DNA of 64,000 nucleotides from NCBI RefSeq assembly GCF_001295265.1, contig NZ_LJOD01000003.1, forward strand, positions 186,001 to 250,000, in the 5' to 3' direction. A program made the position numbers and the translations under genes. This document shows, piece after piece, positions 52,008 through 60,762 of this stretch. The notes beneath the pieces were generated by a model. That model did no database searches, had not been told where the DNA came from, and worked only from the letters and a program-made list of their open reading frames with translations. The stretch is from Chryseobacterium indologenes (GTDB lineage Bacteria > Bacteroidota > Bacteroidia > Flavobacteriales > Weeksellaceae). Numbering within the stretch: the stretch's first letter is position 1; each line of letters begins with the position of its first letter.

Positions 52008-53372
52008 TTACAGACCGCTTACCGTTAATTTTAATGAAGCATTGGTATCAATAACTGCCGTGATCCCTGAAGGGTTCATGAGAATTTTGCCTGGCTTCAG
52101 GCTGAATACTTTTCCATTCATTTTTAAGCCTTTATAATATTCCTTGTTGAAGGCTTCCTCAATGCTTTTTTTAGAGGCCAGCTCCAGTTCCTGGGTTGGA
52201 ATTCCGTATTCTTCCTCAATCATTTTTACGATTTTTCCCTTAAACAGGAGGGTAGCAGTTTTTTGCAGGATATTGGCCGTCCTGAGGTTGAATTTGGTAT
52301 TGGATAATACAATTTTCTTTTTTGTATCATCATACACCGGAATACCGGAAATCAGAGCCCGTCCGTTTACATATCCTTCGGTTTCTGCTTCAATAACCAC
52401 TCTTTCATCAATGCCGTACACTCTGATGTCTTTAATTTTCACTTTAGACCCGCGAACATCATATTCTTTGTTTAAAAACATATTTCTTGCAATATTCGAA
52501 GCTTCGGTAAAAGGAATGTTAGCCGTTGTCTGAAGCAAAAACTGATCAGCCAGCGCAGAAGAAACAGTGAAATTGCTCACGGTTTTTATCGGCTGGGAAG
52601 CAGCAGGCTTACTTCCTGTAAATGTTTCAGAATACACATCAATCCCGATATTGGTATCAATCTGGTTTCCATAAAACTTTAACGGCGTAATATTAACGCT
52701 GATAGGGCTTACTTTCAGCCAGGTATTATATTCTTCTGAAATATTAAACGGTTGGGAAAAAACATTCCATGCCATTACAGCATACTGTTGGAAGTTCAGC
52801 TGGGTATTCATCTGCAGGTCAATCGTTTTGCTGAATTTTTCCTGCTGCTCTTTCAGGCTTTTTTCAACAATAGAGGTAATAGGGATCTGAATTTTTCCAT
52901 AGTCGAGTACAGGTTTGGTTACCCATCGGAATCCATTAGGACGGGTAACTGTAGATATAGTCCAGTTATTATTGAATGTAATGGTGGTGTTAAAAGACAT
53001 TACCGTTTCAAAGGTTGTATTCTGATAGGAATAGACTCCCAGCGTTCCAATGCCTTTTTCTGCCCAGATTCTTAACGGAACCTCGATCAGTATATTCTGA
53101 CTGGTGCCGCCTACCAGACGAATCGGGCGGGTTTTCCAGACCTTTACCTTAAACTGATCATTATTGTTATCTGTATAAGAGTCATCCTGATATACCAGGT
53201 CCTTTACAGTAGCATTAATCATATTGCTTATCTCTGAAAGAGGAATTGTTACCGGCATTGTAATGCTGGATTTCATCTTCGGAAAGTTATAAGAAGGGGG
53301 TTGGCTGGTTGTATTGGTCTGGCCGAAAATGATGCCAAAACTCAGAAGAAATAATATTTTGATGGACTTCAA
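52008..53372 (-). CDS. DUF4403-family protein, probably periplasmic
   Basis: 454 residues with a signal peptide (MKSIKILFLLSFGIIFGQ). DUF4403 marks: SSITMPVTIPLSEISNMINA near the start, PVLDYGKIQIPITSIVEKSL, VMAWNVFSQPFNI and WLKVSPISVNITPLKFYG, and two repeated tube-like halves (the second begins about residue 275 with NFTVSSALADQFLLQT). The fold is like the lipid-binding tube (BPI/TULIP) proteins, which suggests lipid handling. That is inferred. Between folB and the RDD gene, gaps 35 and 29 bases. Confidence 0.85.
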   Translation of the reverse strand: MKSIKILFLLSFGIIFGQTNTTSQPPSYNFPKMKSSITMPVTIPLSEISNMINATVKDLVYQDDSYTDNNNDQFKVKVWKTRPIRLVGGTSQNILIEVPLRIWAEKGIGTLGVYSYQNTTFETVMSFNTTITFNNNWTISTVTRPNGFRWVTKPVLDYGKIQIPITSIVEKSLKEQQEKFSKTIDLQMNTQLNFQQYAVMAWNVFSQPFNISEEYNTWLKVSPISVNITPLKFYGNQIDTNIGIDVYSETFTGSKPAASQPIKTVSNFTVSSALADQFLLQTTANIPFTEASNIARNMFLNKEYDVRGSKVKIKDIRVYGIDERVVIEAETEGYVNGRALISGIPVYDDTKKKIVLSNTKFNLRTANILQKTATLLFKGKIVKMIEEEYGIPTQELELASKKSIEEAFNKEYYKGLKMNGKVFSLKPGKILMNPSGITAVIDTNASLKLTVSGL

Positions 53373-53408
53373 TGTTTTATGTTTTTGTAAAACGAAAATA
53401 ATAATTTT

Positions 53409-53780
53409 TTAATGATTATCAGGTTTGAAACTTCTTTCCAGTTCAATGCTGGCTCCTTTCATTTCTCCCTGCATGGGTGGGGAGGTTTTGGTTACTTTTA
53501 ACTTAATGTAGGAAACCTGTGGAAAACTTTCATGAATTTTTAAAATGATTCTTCCTGCAACATGTTCCAATAGTTTAGATTGAACAGACATTTCCTGGTG
53601 GATAATTGCGTTGATGTCTGCATAGCTTATGGTGTCATTCAGATCATCTGTTTCTGCAGCTTTCCATAAATCAGTGTGAAGCTCAGCATTTAAAATATAG
53701 TAGGTCCCGATGATGTTTTCTTCGGGAAGAACGCCGTGATAGGCATATATTTTAATATCTTCAAGATATATTTTGCTCAT
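53409..53780 (-). CDS. folB: Dihydroneopterin aldolase
   Basis: 123 residues. Makes 6-hydroxymethyl-dihydropterin for folate synthesis. FolB text: YLEDIKIYAYHGVLPEENII with the substrate-binding Glu (GVLPEE), DTISYADINAIIHQEM, LLEHVAGRIILKI with the conserved Glu-His pair, and KVTKTSPPMQGEMKGASIELER with the Lys. Upstream lies a divergent small gene. Likely cotranscribed with DUF4403 and RDD genes. Confidence 0.95.
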   Translation of the reverse strand: MSKIYLEDIKIYAYHGVLPEENIIGTYYILNAELHTDLWKAAETDDLNDTISYADINAIIHQEMSVQSKLLEHVAGRIILKIHESFPQVSYIKLKVTKTSPPMQGEMKGASIELERSFKPDNH

Positions 53781-53873
53781 TGCTTTTGTTTTTATTCAGC
53801 AAAAATCGTTTTAATTCTTCAAAATCCGGAGTTATTTCTGTAGTTTTTTTCTCCGTTTTTATCTGGCGGTCTA

Positions 53874-54059
53874 ATGATGCCGGAATCTTTACGGCAGTAT
53901 GTATGGTTTTTTCTTTGGCATCAGGAAGTTTTACAGGATGGGCAGCAGCATGAGGATGTGTGGTATTATTATGTTGTAGAAAGAGATCAGAAATGGTCTG
54001 TAGGGTGTAGCGGTCACTTATGGAATACCCGGAAATTTTACGGACAATTTATAAGATAA
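53874..54059 (+). CDS. Small Trp-rich protein of 61 residues, unknown
   Basis: ATG 53874 or 53877 to TAA just after 54056. The product starts MMPESLRQYVWFFLWHQEVL and ends NTRKFYGQFIR. It has five Trp and a composition and codon use that look coding (QDGQQHEDVWYYYVVERDQKW). There is no signal peptide, no lipobox and no GG leader. Divergent from folB. I do not recognise a family; conservation of a WxxxLWHQEVLQxG-type segment in other Chryseobacterium would settle it. Confidence 0.45.
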   Translation: MMPESLRQYVWFFLWHQEVLQDGQQHEDVWYYYVVERDQKWSVGCSGHLWNTRKFYGQFIR

Positions 54060-54182
54060 GAATAGAGTATTTATATGAGTAAGTAAGGTTGTATCTGTCT
54101 TTTAGTCAGTGTTTTGTAATTATTCACTGTATTTTGAGAATTAAATGGTATATTAGAGATACAAATTTAAAACAAGATTTAT

Positions 54183-54368
54183 ATGAAAAATTTAAAGAAA
54201 CTGAACAGAGAAAATTTAAAGTCAATTCAGGGAGGTGATGTATGTTATGAAAACTGCCCGCCGGGACCTTACGGGCCGGGGCTGCCAAGATCCTGTGATG
54301 CTTTTCAGGCATTGCCCGCCTGCTGCCAGTCCAGGGTATTGGTACATGCCGACTGCTTCCCTCAATAA
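54183..54368 (+). CDS. Double-glycine-leader, Cys-rich bacteriocin-like peptide 1
   Basis: 61 residues. Leader MKNLKKLNRENLKSIQGG ends in a double glycine, the cut site for peptidase-containing ABC transporters or a similar protease. The 43-residue core starts DVCYENCPPGPYGPG, continues with SCDAF, PACCQS and ends HADCFPQ: six Cys, an even number, and Pro-rich. This is the layout of the 'bacteriocin-like' secreted peptides found in many copies in Chryseobacterium. No exporter or maturation gene is near, so export must rely on genes elsewhere. Its partner lies 184 bases downstream. Confidence 0.85.
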   Translation: MKNLKKLNRENLKSIQGGDVCYENCPPGPYGPGLPRSCDAFQALPACCQSRVLVHADCFPQ

Positions 54369-54377
54369 CTAATCCGG

Positions 54378-54402
54378 GCGCTGTAAGAGACGGTGCTTTT
54401 TT
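54378..54402 (+). terminator. Terminator after peptide 1
   Basis: GCGCTGT pairs with ACGGTGC (two wobbles) around AAGAG, then six T. Confidence 0.55.
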
Positions 54403-54485
54403 ATCTCAGATTTCATCGGATTTCTACAAAAGACCTGTAAAATGACGCACTTATTTAAAAACTTGTTGCACTTGCTGATTGATGC

Positions 54486-54516
54486 TTTGTTTTGAATAAA
54501 AGAGCGTTCATTTTTG
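54486..54516 (+). promoter_or_regulatory. Promoter of peptide 2
   Basis: TTTG (54486-54489), exactly 19 bases, then CATTTTTG (54509-54516), one mismatch from TANNTTTG; ATG follows 36 bases later. It lies after the terminator of peptide 1, so the two genes are separately transcribed. Confidence 0.5.
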
Positions 54517-54552
54517 TGAGACAAATAACAAAATAAACCAACCCTAATTATT

Positions 54553-54723
54553 ATGAAAAATTTCAAAAAGCTTTCAAGAGAAGAGAAAAGTAAGATCAGC
54601 GGTGGTTTCACCGAGTTCCAGATTGAGACATGCGGAGGTGCGGCATATGTATGTTTCCGCGGAGGCGGTGCATGGGGATGCTGGAGAAAACCAGGCGGAA
54701 CCTGCTATCCTCCAATGGTATAA
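54553..54723 (+). CDS. Double-glycine-leader, Cys-rich bacteriocin-like peptide 2
   Basis: 56 residues, below usual gene-finder limits. Leader MKNFKKLSREEKSKISGG is paralogous to that of peptide 1 (MKN-KKL-RE--KSI-GG pattern). The 38-residue core starts FTEFQIETCGGAAYVC and ends GTCYPPMV. It has four Cys and is rich in Gly and Trp (GGGAWGCWRKPGG). The core shares no sequence with peptide 1 beyond the Cys richness. Same leader with different cores points to a shared processing and export machinery located elsewhere. Confidence 0.85.
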   Translation: MKNFKKLSREEKSKISGGFTEFQIETCGGAAYVCFRGGGAWGCWRKPGGTCYPPMV

Positions 54724-54803
54724 TATATTCTGTAACCGGAAGCAGTGCCAGGACTGTCTGATTGCAAAAACACAGTATTGATAATATACTGATTTATAAT
54801 TTT

Positions 54804-54840
54804 GTCTGCCTGTACAATATCTATTTTACGGCAGACTGTT
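54804..54840 (+). terminator. Terminator after peptide 2
   Basis: GTCTGCC (54804-54810) pairs with GGCAGAC (54830-54836) with inner TGTA/TA pairing, then TGTTTT. Confidence 0.5.
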
Positions 54841-54853
54841 TTCAGGGGAATTG

Positions 54854-54882
54854 AAAAAGCACTGTTTTGGCAGTGCTTTTAT
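54854..54882. terminator. Bidirectional terminator downstream of the secreted-protein gene at 54883
   Basis: AAAAGCACTG and CAGTGCTTTT form a perfect 10-bp stem around TTTTGG, with T-tracts on both strands. Confidence 0.85.
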
Positions 54883-55383
54883 TTATTTTGAAATTTTCTT
54901 TTTAGGGATATTAAGTTTAGAACTCAGGTTGGGAAAATATTTTCTCATCGTCTGAATGTCTTTTCCTGAAGTATCTATAAATTTCCAATTTTTGCCATTA
55001 TTGCCGGATACAGCAATCATGTAATAATCTGCATTGATATTTCCTTTAGGGGTGCTCATCTGTATTTTTTGATGAACCACCGCCTGCTGCTCATTTTTTA
55101 CAGTAATAATATCTGATGCATCAGAAAAATCTACTTTTTTAAAATGATAGCCTTCTTTGCTCATCTTATCTATTGCGGCTGCAGAAATATCAATCATCTT
55201 CTTTTTACCACCCAGCATTTTTATAACTCCTTCATGAACATAGCTGCTGAAAACATCATAGTTTTTGTTCATAAGGGCTTGTCTCATTTCATAAGCCTGC
55301 TTTAAAACAGTCTCTTTCTGAGAGGTCTGTGAGAAAGAAATATTGATTATTGATAAACATACAATGAAAAACAGCTTTTTCAT
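54883..55383 (-). CDS. Small secreted protein, possibly NTF2-like
   Basis: 166 residues with a signal peptide ([19 protein letters not shown]). The mature part begins with helices (KETVLKQAYEMRQALMNKNY, YDVFSSYVHEGVIKMLGGK) and turns to beta strands (QQAVVHQKIQMSTPKGNINA, WKFIDTSG), a pattern suggesting an NTF2/SnoaL-like fold. That is a guess from shape. The start overlaps the nadA stop (TAATG), so it is translationally coupled to nadA, though no role in NAD synthesis is evident. Confidence 0.6.
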   Translation of the reverse strand: MKKLFFIVCLSIINISFSQTSQKETVLKQAYEMRQALMNKNYDVFSSYVHEGVIKMLGGKKKMIDISAAAIDKMSKEGYHFKKVDFSDASDIITVKNEQQAVVHQKIQMSTPKGNINADYYMIAVSGNNGKNWKFIDTSGKDIQTMRKYFPNLSSKLNIPKKKISK

Positions 55384-56402
55384 TATTTGATTGATTTTGA
55401 AAGATCCAGCATCGCTTCGATTGGCTTCAATGCCTTTAATCTTAATTCTTCATCAATAAGAATTTCAGGAAGCTCATATTTCATACACAGATATAGCTTT
55501 TCCATGGTATTCCTTTTCATATAGAAACACTCTGAACAGTTACAGCTTTCATCAAAAACCAAAGCAGGAATCAGTTCTTTGTGAGGTGCACGCTTTCTCA
55601 TTTCATGCAGGATTCCTTCTTCTGTAGCAATAATGAATTTCTGGCAGTCGTCTTTTTCCACATAATTCAGCAGTGCGGAAGTAGAACCGATGAAGTGAGC
55701 CAGCTTTAAAACGGCTTCTTCACTTTCCGGGTGTGCTATTAATTTTGCATCAGGATTGTCTGCCAGCTGCTTCGCAATTCTTTCCATGGAAAATGCTTCA
55801 TGAACGATACAGCTTCCGTCCCAAAGAATCATATCACGGCCGGTTTTCTGGGATAAATATCTTCCCAGGTTTTTATCCGGAGCAAAAATGATAGGGCGAT
55901 CTTTCGGAAGGGCCTGGATAATGGTTTCAGCATTGGAACTGGTTACGATAATATCACTTTCTGCTTTAGTTTCCGCATTACAGTTGATATAGGTGGCTAC
56001 TAAAGCATTCGGATGCTGTTCGCGCATTTTTCTTAAGCCTTCACCAGAACATCCGTCTGCCAGTGAGCATCCTGCCATAGTGTCCGGAAGAACTACTTTT
56101 TTAGTCGGGTTTAAGATTTTAGCGGCTTCCGCCATAAAATGTACTCCGCAGAATACAATCATATCAGCGTTGGTGTCTTTAGCCTGTCTTGCGAGTTGTA
56201 AAGAATCTCCCAAAAAGTCAGCAATATCCTGAATTTCTCCCGGCTGGTAGTAATGGGCGAGGATTACTGCATTTTTTTCTTCCTTAAGTTTAAGAATGGC
56301 TTTTACCAATTCTTCACCCTGAGGGATCATAATATCTTTAATATCCAGATATCCCCTTACAGGGATAGCTGCTTTGGCTTTTTCTAATGTTTCGGTACTC
56401 AT
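55383..56402 (-). CDS. nadA: Quinolinate synthase
   Basis: 339 residues. Condenses iminoaspartate and dihydroxyacetone phosphate to quinolinate for NAD, using a [4Fe-4S] cluster. Marks: [56 protein letters not shown]-like [34 protein letters not shown], and [19 protein letters not shown] at the C-terminus carrying cluster Cys. nadB and nadC are not adjacent. Same strand as gmk and yicC, with a 102-base gap to gmk. Confidence 0.96.
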   Translation of the reverse strand: MSTETLEKAKAAIPVRGYLDIKDIMIPQGEELVKAILKLKEEKNAVILAHYYQPGEIQDIADFLGDSLQLARQAKDTNADMIVFCGVHFMAEAAKILNPTKKVVLPDTMAGCSLADGCSGEGLRKMREQHPNALVATYINCNAETKAESDIIVTSSNAETIIQALPKDRPIIFAPDKNLGRYLSQKTGRDMILWDGSCIVHEAFSMERIAKQLADNPDAKLIAHPESEEAVLKLAHFIGSTSALLNYVEKDDCQKFIIATEEGILHEMRKRAPHKELIPALVFDESCNCSECFYMKRNTMEKLYLCMKYELPEILIDEELRLKALKPIEAMLDLSKSIK

Positions 56403-56470
56403 ATCAGCCTCAATTTTGTTAATTACAGAAATCGGAGGTTAAGAAATCAGACATCCGGTTTTTCTGATGG

Positions 56471-56503
56471 ATATTTCCATCTTCCGGTTTCCGGCTTTCA
56501 TCT
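56471..56503. repeat. Pyrimidine-rich dispersed motif (TTCC.GCTTTC type)
   Basis: TTTCCATCTTCCGGTTTCCGG between gmk and nadA. Related strings stand at 21982-22027, 37834-37872, 59026-59064 and 59148-59173, always between genes. Confidence 0.35.
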
Positions 56504-56504
56504 T

Positions 56505-57068
56505 TTAATTTCTGATAAAATTTTTTATTAAACTTTCTATTTCTTTTTTTGCTTCATCAAGATCGGTATTAATCACGATCCTGTCAAATTCTGCAGCATA
56601 AGCCATCTCTTCCTCTGCTTTGGCTACACGAATTCTGATGGTTTCTGCATCATCAGTGTTTCTGGAGATCAATCTTCGTTCCAATTCTTCAATGGAAGGT
56701 GGTTCAATGAAGATCGACAGGGCTTTGTCTCCGAAATACTTTTTCAGGGAGATTCCTCCTTTTACATCTACATCAAAGATAACTACTTTCCCCTGATTCC
56801 AGATCTTTTCCACTTCAGATTTTAAAGTACCGTAATATTTATCAGTATATACCTCTTCATATTCTACAAAAGCATCTTCCGAAATTTTCTGTCTGAATTC
56901 ATCAGGGCTTAAAAAGTGATAATCCACGGCGTGTACTTCGCTGCCTCTTGGCTGCCGTGTAGTGCATGAAATTGAAAATTCCAGTTCCGGAAAAGTTTCC
57001 AGGGAATGTTTTACCAGTGTAGTTTTTCCGCTTCCCGAAGGCGCTGAAAATATGATTACTTTATCCAT
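56505..57068 (-). CDS. gmk: Guanylate kinase
   Basis: 187 residues. Phosphorylates GMP with ATP. P-loop IFSAPSGSGKTTLVKH, GMP-binding ISCTTRQPRGSE and DYHFLSPDEF, VFDVDVKGGISLKKYF (instead of the usual DIDVQG), and the lid IEELERRLISRNTDD. 64 bases downstream of yicC. yicC-gmk neighbourhoods are common in Bacteroidota. Confidence 0.96.
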   Translation of the reverse strand: MDKVIIFSAPSGSGKTTLVKHSLETFPELEFSISCTTRQPRGSEVHAVDYHFLSPDEFRQKISEDAFVEYEEVYTDKYYGTLKSEVEKIWNQGKVVIFDVDVKGGISLKKYFGDKALSIFIEPPSIEELERRLISRNTDDAETIRIRVAKAEEEMAYAAEFDRIVINTDLDEAKKEIESLIKNFIRN

Positions 57069-57132
57069 TTATATTTTTAAGATTTTCAGATCAGAAACAA
57101 GAGCGTGAAATCTCATGTTCAAGGCCTGTTGT

Positions 57133-57990
57133 CTATAATACGTTTAACGTCTGTTCTTTGATTTTTTCCAGGTCATCCTTCATTTTAACGACCAGTTTCT
57201 GGATCTCAGCATGGTTTGCTTTTGATCCTAAAGTGTTGATTTCTCTTCCGATCTCCTGGGAAATAAAACCAAGTTTCTTTCCGTTGAAGTCTTCATTATC
57301 CATGACTTCCTTGTAATATTTCAGATGCTGGGCAAGTCTTACCTTTTCTTCTGAAATATCAAGCTTTTCAGTAAAGTAAGCCATTTCCTGATAGAAACGT
57401 GTTTCATCAACATTTTCAAACTCTTTTAATGTTTTCTGATAACGTTCCTTCACGCTTACAATCCTTTCTTCTTCATAAGGAATAACCTGCGATAGATATT
57501 TATCAATATTCTGGACATTTCTCTCCAGCTCTTCATGAAGGATTTTACCTTCAGTTCTTCTGAACTCTTCGAAACGGTCAACAGCAGCATTTACAATCTT
57601 TGCCAGGGCTTCCCATTCACCTTCTGTAAGTTCGTCCGGTCTGGAAGTAATAGCATCAGGAAGCCTTACTGCCATTTTCAGATATTCAAAATCAGGGCCG
57701 TCTGATGCGATGTTACGAAGTTCACTGATGTAAGAATCAATTAAACTCTTGTTGATTTTCACATCATTCGATTCCTCAAGATTCTCCAGATTGATGTAGC
57801 AGTCTACCTTTCCGCGGATAATTCTGTCATTCAGGATTTTTCTGATATCGAATTCTTTTTCTTTATAGCGTAAAGGAACTTTAATATTCAAATCAAAGCT
57901 TTTGCTGTTCAGTGATTTAATATCTATTGTAATCTTTTTTCCTTCAAAAACATCTTCGGCTCTGCCGAATCCGGTCATTGATAAAATCAT
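57133..57990 (-). CDS. yicC: YicC-family endoribonuclease
   Basis: 285 residues. Start MILSMTGFGRAEDVFEGKKI and end LGFISQEIGREINTLGSKAN(H) are the two conserved YicC blocks; SLNSKSFDLNIKVPLRYKEK follows the first. YicC-type proteins are metal-dependent RNases, with E. coli YicC implicated in small-RNA turnover. In front of gmk on the same strand. The divergent miaA starts 94 bases upstream. Confidence 0.93.
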   Translation of the reverse strand: MILSMTGFGRAEDVFEGKKITIDIKSLNSKSFDLNIKVPLRYKEKEFDIRKILNDRIIRGKVDCYINLENLEESNDVKINKSLIDSYISELRNIASDGPDFEYLKMAVRLPDAITSRPDELTEGEWEALAKIVNAAVDRFEEFRRTEGKILHEELERNVQNIDKYLSQVIPYEEERIVSVKERYQKTLKEFENVDETRFYQEMAYFTEKLDISEEKVRLAQHLKYYKEVMDNEDFNGKKLGFISQEIGREINTLGSKANHAEIQKLVVKMKDDLEKIKEQTLNVL

Positions 57991-58007
57991 AGTTTTTTAT
58001 TGTTCTA

Positions 58008-58015
58008 CAAAGATA
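58008..58015 (-). promoter_or_regulatory. -7 box of yicC
   Basis: Minus strand TATCTTTG, a perfect TANNTTTG, 17 bases before the yicC start; the -33 position reads TTCA, a weak match. Confidence 0.4.
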
Positions 58016-58084
58016 AACATTTAAATTAGCACTGTGAAATCTGTAAAGATTCTATCTGACCTATAAAATAATGAGCTTGAACTG

Positions 58085-58996
58085 ATGAAAAATTTGATTT
58101 CTGTTGTAGGCCCCACCGGAATCGGCAAAACAAGACTGGCCATTGATCTGGCAAAACATTTCAATACAGAAATCGTTTCCTGTGATTCACGGCAGTTTTT
58201 TAAAGAAATGAAAATAGGAACTGCTGCTCCTTCGGAGGACGAGCTTGCGGAGGCACCTCATCATTTTATCGGTAACCTTTCGGTTCAGGAATATTATTCT
58301 ATCGGGCAGTATGAGGAAGATGCACTGAAAAAACTCAACGAACTTTTTGAGGCCTATGATACTGTTATCCTTGTCGGTGGAAGTATGATGTATGAAAAGG
58401 CAGTCATTGAAGGGCTGAACGATCTGCCGGAAGCTGATGAAGACAATCAGAAAAGGCTTCAGGAAATTCTGGAAAATGAAGGGATAGAAAAACTTCAGGA
58501 CCTTCTGAAAGAGCTGGACCCGGAATATTTTTCCGTGGTTGATATTCACAATCACCGAAGACTTTTAAGAGCGATTGATGTGATCTGGCAGACGGATAAA
58601 AAATATTCGGAGCAGATTGCCGTTTCCCAGGATTCAAGAGATTTTAATGTGATCAGAATCGGTATTGAAGCTCCCAGAGAAGAACTCTATGACAGAATCA
58701 ACAGGAGGGTAGATATTATGATGGAGAAAGGCTTACTGGCTGAAGCGGAAAGTCTGGAGAAATTTAAAAATTTAACCGCCTTAAATACAGTAGGATATTC
58801 GGAACTTTTCAAATATTTTAACGGAGAATGGGATCTGGAGTTTGCCGTTTCAGAGATCAAAAAGAACAGCAGGAGATATGCCAAACGGCAGCTTACCTGG
58901 TACAGAAAAGCAGATGATATTCATTATTTACAATTGGGATATTCGCAGAAGGACTTTGATGGATTAATTGAGTATATTACTAAGAGAATACTGTAA
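58085..58996 (+). CDS. miaA: tRNA dimethylallyltransferase
   Basis: 303 residues. Adds a dimethylallyl group to A37 of tRNAs reading UNN codons. P-loop VVGPTGIGKTRLAIDLA, CDSRQFFKEMKIGTAAPSED with the catalytic Asp, PHHFIGNLSVQEYYSIGQYE, LVGGSMMYEKAVIEGLNDLP, DIHNHRRLLRAIDV, and the C-terminal YAKRQLTWYRKADDI. Divergent from yicC. Confidence 0.96.
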   Translation: MKNLISVVGPTGIGKTRLAIDLAKHFNTEIVSCDSRQFFKEMKIGTAAPSEDELAEAPHHFIGNLSVQEYYSIGQYEEDALKKLNELFEAYDTVILVGGSMMYEKAVIEGLNDLPEADEDNQKRLQEILENEGIEKLQDLLKELDPEYFSVVDIHNHRRLLRAIDVIWQTDKKYSEQIAVSQDSRDFNVIRIGIEAPREELYDRINRRVDIMMEKGLLAEAESLEKFKNLTALNTVGYSELFKYFNGEWDLEFAVSEIKKNSRRYAKRQLTWYRKADDIHYLQLGYSQKDFDGLIEYITKRIL

Positions 58997-59025
58997 AAAG
59001 TTTTTATTTTGATTTAAAGATAAGG

Positions 59026-59173
59026 TTTGAAGCTGAGAGCTGGAAGAGGGAAGCTGTGAAGATTATCAATACAATAAGTGTTAATCTCTTTTACTCTTTT
59101 ATGATCTTAAAATTTTATTTAAAACATAAAAGATTTGAAAATAATTTCCAGTCTCTTTCTTCCAGCTTTTGTA
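59026..59173. repeat. Inverted pair of the GGAAGCTGGAAG-type motif
   Basis: AGAGCTGGAAGAGGGAAGCTG (59035-59055, about 20 bases shown) and, inverted, TTTCCAGTCTCTTTCTTCCAGC (59148-59169, quoted in part) lie between the convergent miaA and serine hydrolase genes. No gene in the gap. Confidence 0.4.
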
Positions 59174-59221
59174 CTTAAACTCTTTACCCCGGATTCAGAC
59201 TAAATAGTAAAATCTCAAATT

Positions 59222-60565
59222 TTATATCGTTTTTTTACAGTTGATGGATTGTTTGCCCTGTGTTAATTTAGCTCCGGTTACGTTTCCTTTTTTATTAAAT
59301 GTAAAATCAAATTCTGCATCATTTTCAGGAGAGTAAAAAGTATTTTCATTTTTAGGGATTAATAATCTTTTTTCTCCTTCTTTTCCATTATTATACATGC
59401 TTAAGAATAAATGATTTTTTCCGGCTTTTGAAATCTGAAATTTAGCAACGGTGATGATTCCGGCCAATTTTGCATGATAAACACCTGTAAACCTGTCGGT
59501 AGATAATGACGTTTTACTTTCATATCTGAAATCCGGATAATTATATTTCTTTCCATAATATTTAGAAAGTATTCCGATGGCAATTGTATTGAGCTTCACC
59601 GTATTTCCATTAGACAAAATAACCAGTGAGAGTTTATCATCAGGAAAATAACTTACGGTTGAATGAAATTCATCTATTCTGCCTGTATGTCCATAGCCTG
59701 TTTTTTTATAGAATGGAGCAATCTGTAGCCCATAGCCGAATGCTTTTGTATTGACGGTCTCCATTTGGGCAAGAGAATTTTTGGAAACCAGCTTACCATT
59801 GAAGAGGGCATCCATTAGGTTGGTAATATCTTCAGCTGTGGAAACAACCGCACCTGCTGAAAGAGTGAAGCTGGGATGGGTATCGGTTTCTTTCAACCAT
59901 TTTTCTCCATTGTACAGATATGAAATGTTCCTTTTGCTATATTCACTTTCGGAAGTTTCATAATAGGTATTTTTCAAATTTAATTGGTTAATAATTCTTT
60001 GCTTTAAATTTTCTTCGAAAGATTTTCCGGTTACGTTTTCGATAATATAGCCTAACAATATATAATTGGAATTGCTGTAGGAAATATCCTCTCCCGGTTT
60101 GAAATCGGGTTTGCCGAGATTAATAAGCTTCAGTATTTCATCCTTTGAAAAAACATTGTTTTTTTTGCTGTAATAATCTTCCCACTGCAGATAATCGTAA
60201 ATTCCGCTTGTATGGTTAAGCATATTGCCGATGGTAATTTTTTCCGAATTTTTAATGTCAGGAAAATATTGATTCAGCTTAGAATTTAAAGAAAACTTCC
60301 CTTCTTCTATTAATTGAAATGTGATAATTGCTGTGAAAATTTTAGTTACTGAACCAATTCGGTATTCATTGGAGCTGTTTGGAAATTTGTTGAAATTTCC
60401 GGAGTAGATCGTTTCTCCGTTTTTTTGAAGTAAAACACTTCCTGAAAAAGCATCTTTTTCCTGCAGGTAACTCAATAAACTATCAATTGGTTTTTTGTAA
60501 TCGGGGTTTTGTGCTGACAGAATTCCAAAAAAATTCAAAATAAGTATCAGATATACTTTCTTCAT
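59222..60565 (-). CDS. Serine hydrolase of the class C beta-lactamase / DD-peptidase family
   Basis: 447 residues with a signal peptide (MKKVYLILILNFFGILSAQ). Catalytic SxxK motif SVTK (Ser72, Lys75) in YRIGSVTKIFTAII, Tyr motif YSN in ISYSNSNYILLGYII, and third motif HTG in YGHTGRIDEF. The last 100 residues form an extra beta domain (RFTGVYHAKLAGIITVAKF), as in many Bacteroidota members. It is a periplasmic esterase, peptidase or beta-lactamase-like enzyme; such proteins are often called 'serine hydrolase' with no known substrate. Single gene. Confidence 0.9.
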   Translation of the reverse strand: MKKVYLILILNFFGILSAQNPDYKKPIDSLLSYLQEKDAFSGSVLLQKNGETIYSGNFNKFPNSSNEYRIGSVTKIFTAIITFQLIEEGKFSLNSKLNQYFPDIKNSEKITIGNMLNHTSGIYDYLQWEDYYSKKNNVFSKDEILKLINLGKPDFKPGEDISYSNSNYILLGYIIENVTGKSFEENLKQRIINQLNLKNTYYETSESEYSKRNISYLYNGEKWLKETDTHPSFTLSAGAVVSTAEDITNLMDALFNGKLVSKNSLAQMETVNTKAFGYGLQIAPFYKKTGYGHTGRIDEFHSTVSYFPDDKLSLVILSNGNTVKLNTIAIGILSKYYGKKYNYPDFRYESKTSLSTDRFTGVYHAKLAGIITVAKFQISKAGKNHLFLSMYNNGKEGEKRLLIPKNENTFYSPENDAEFDFTFNKKGNVTGAKLTQGKQSINCKKTI

Positions 60566-60762
60566 TGTTAATTATTTTGAAACAAATAAAATAACATTCC
60601 TTATTTATTTCAGCAGTTTTTTGACCAATGGGGCTAAAATTGTGACGTACGGTTTTAATGTTTAAAGTAATATGGTTTGTCCATAAAAAATAAACGATGG
60701 TGTAAAAAATAAATAGAACGCTATTAAAAATATTTAAATTTAAGGTTTTATAAAAATACGTA

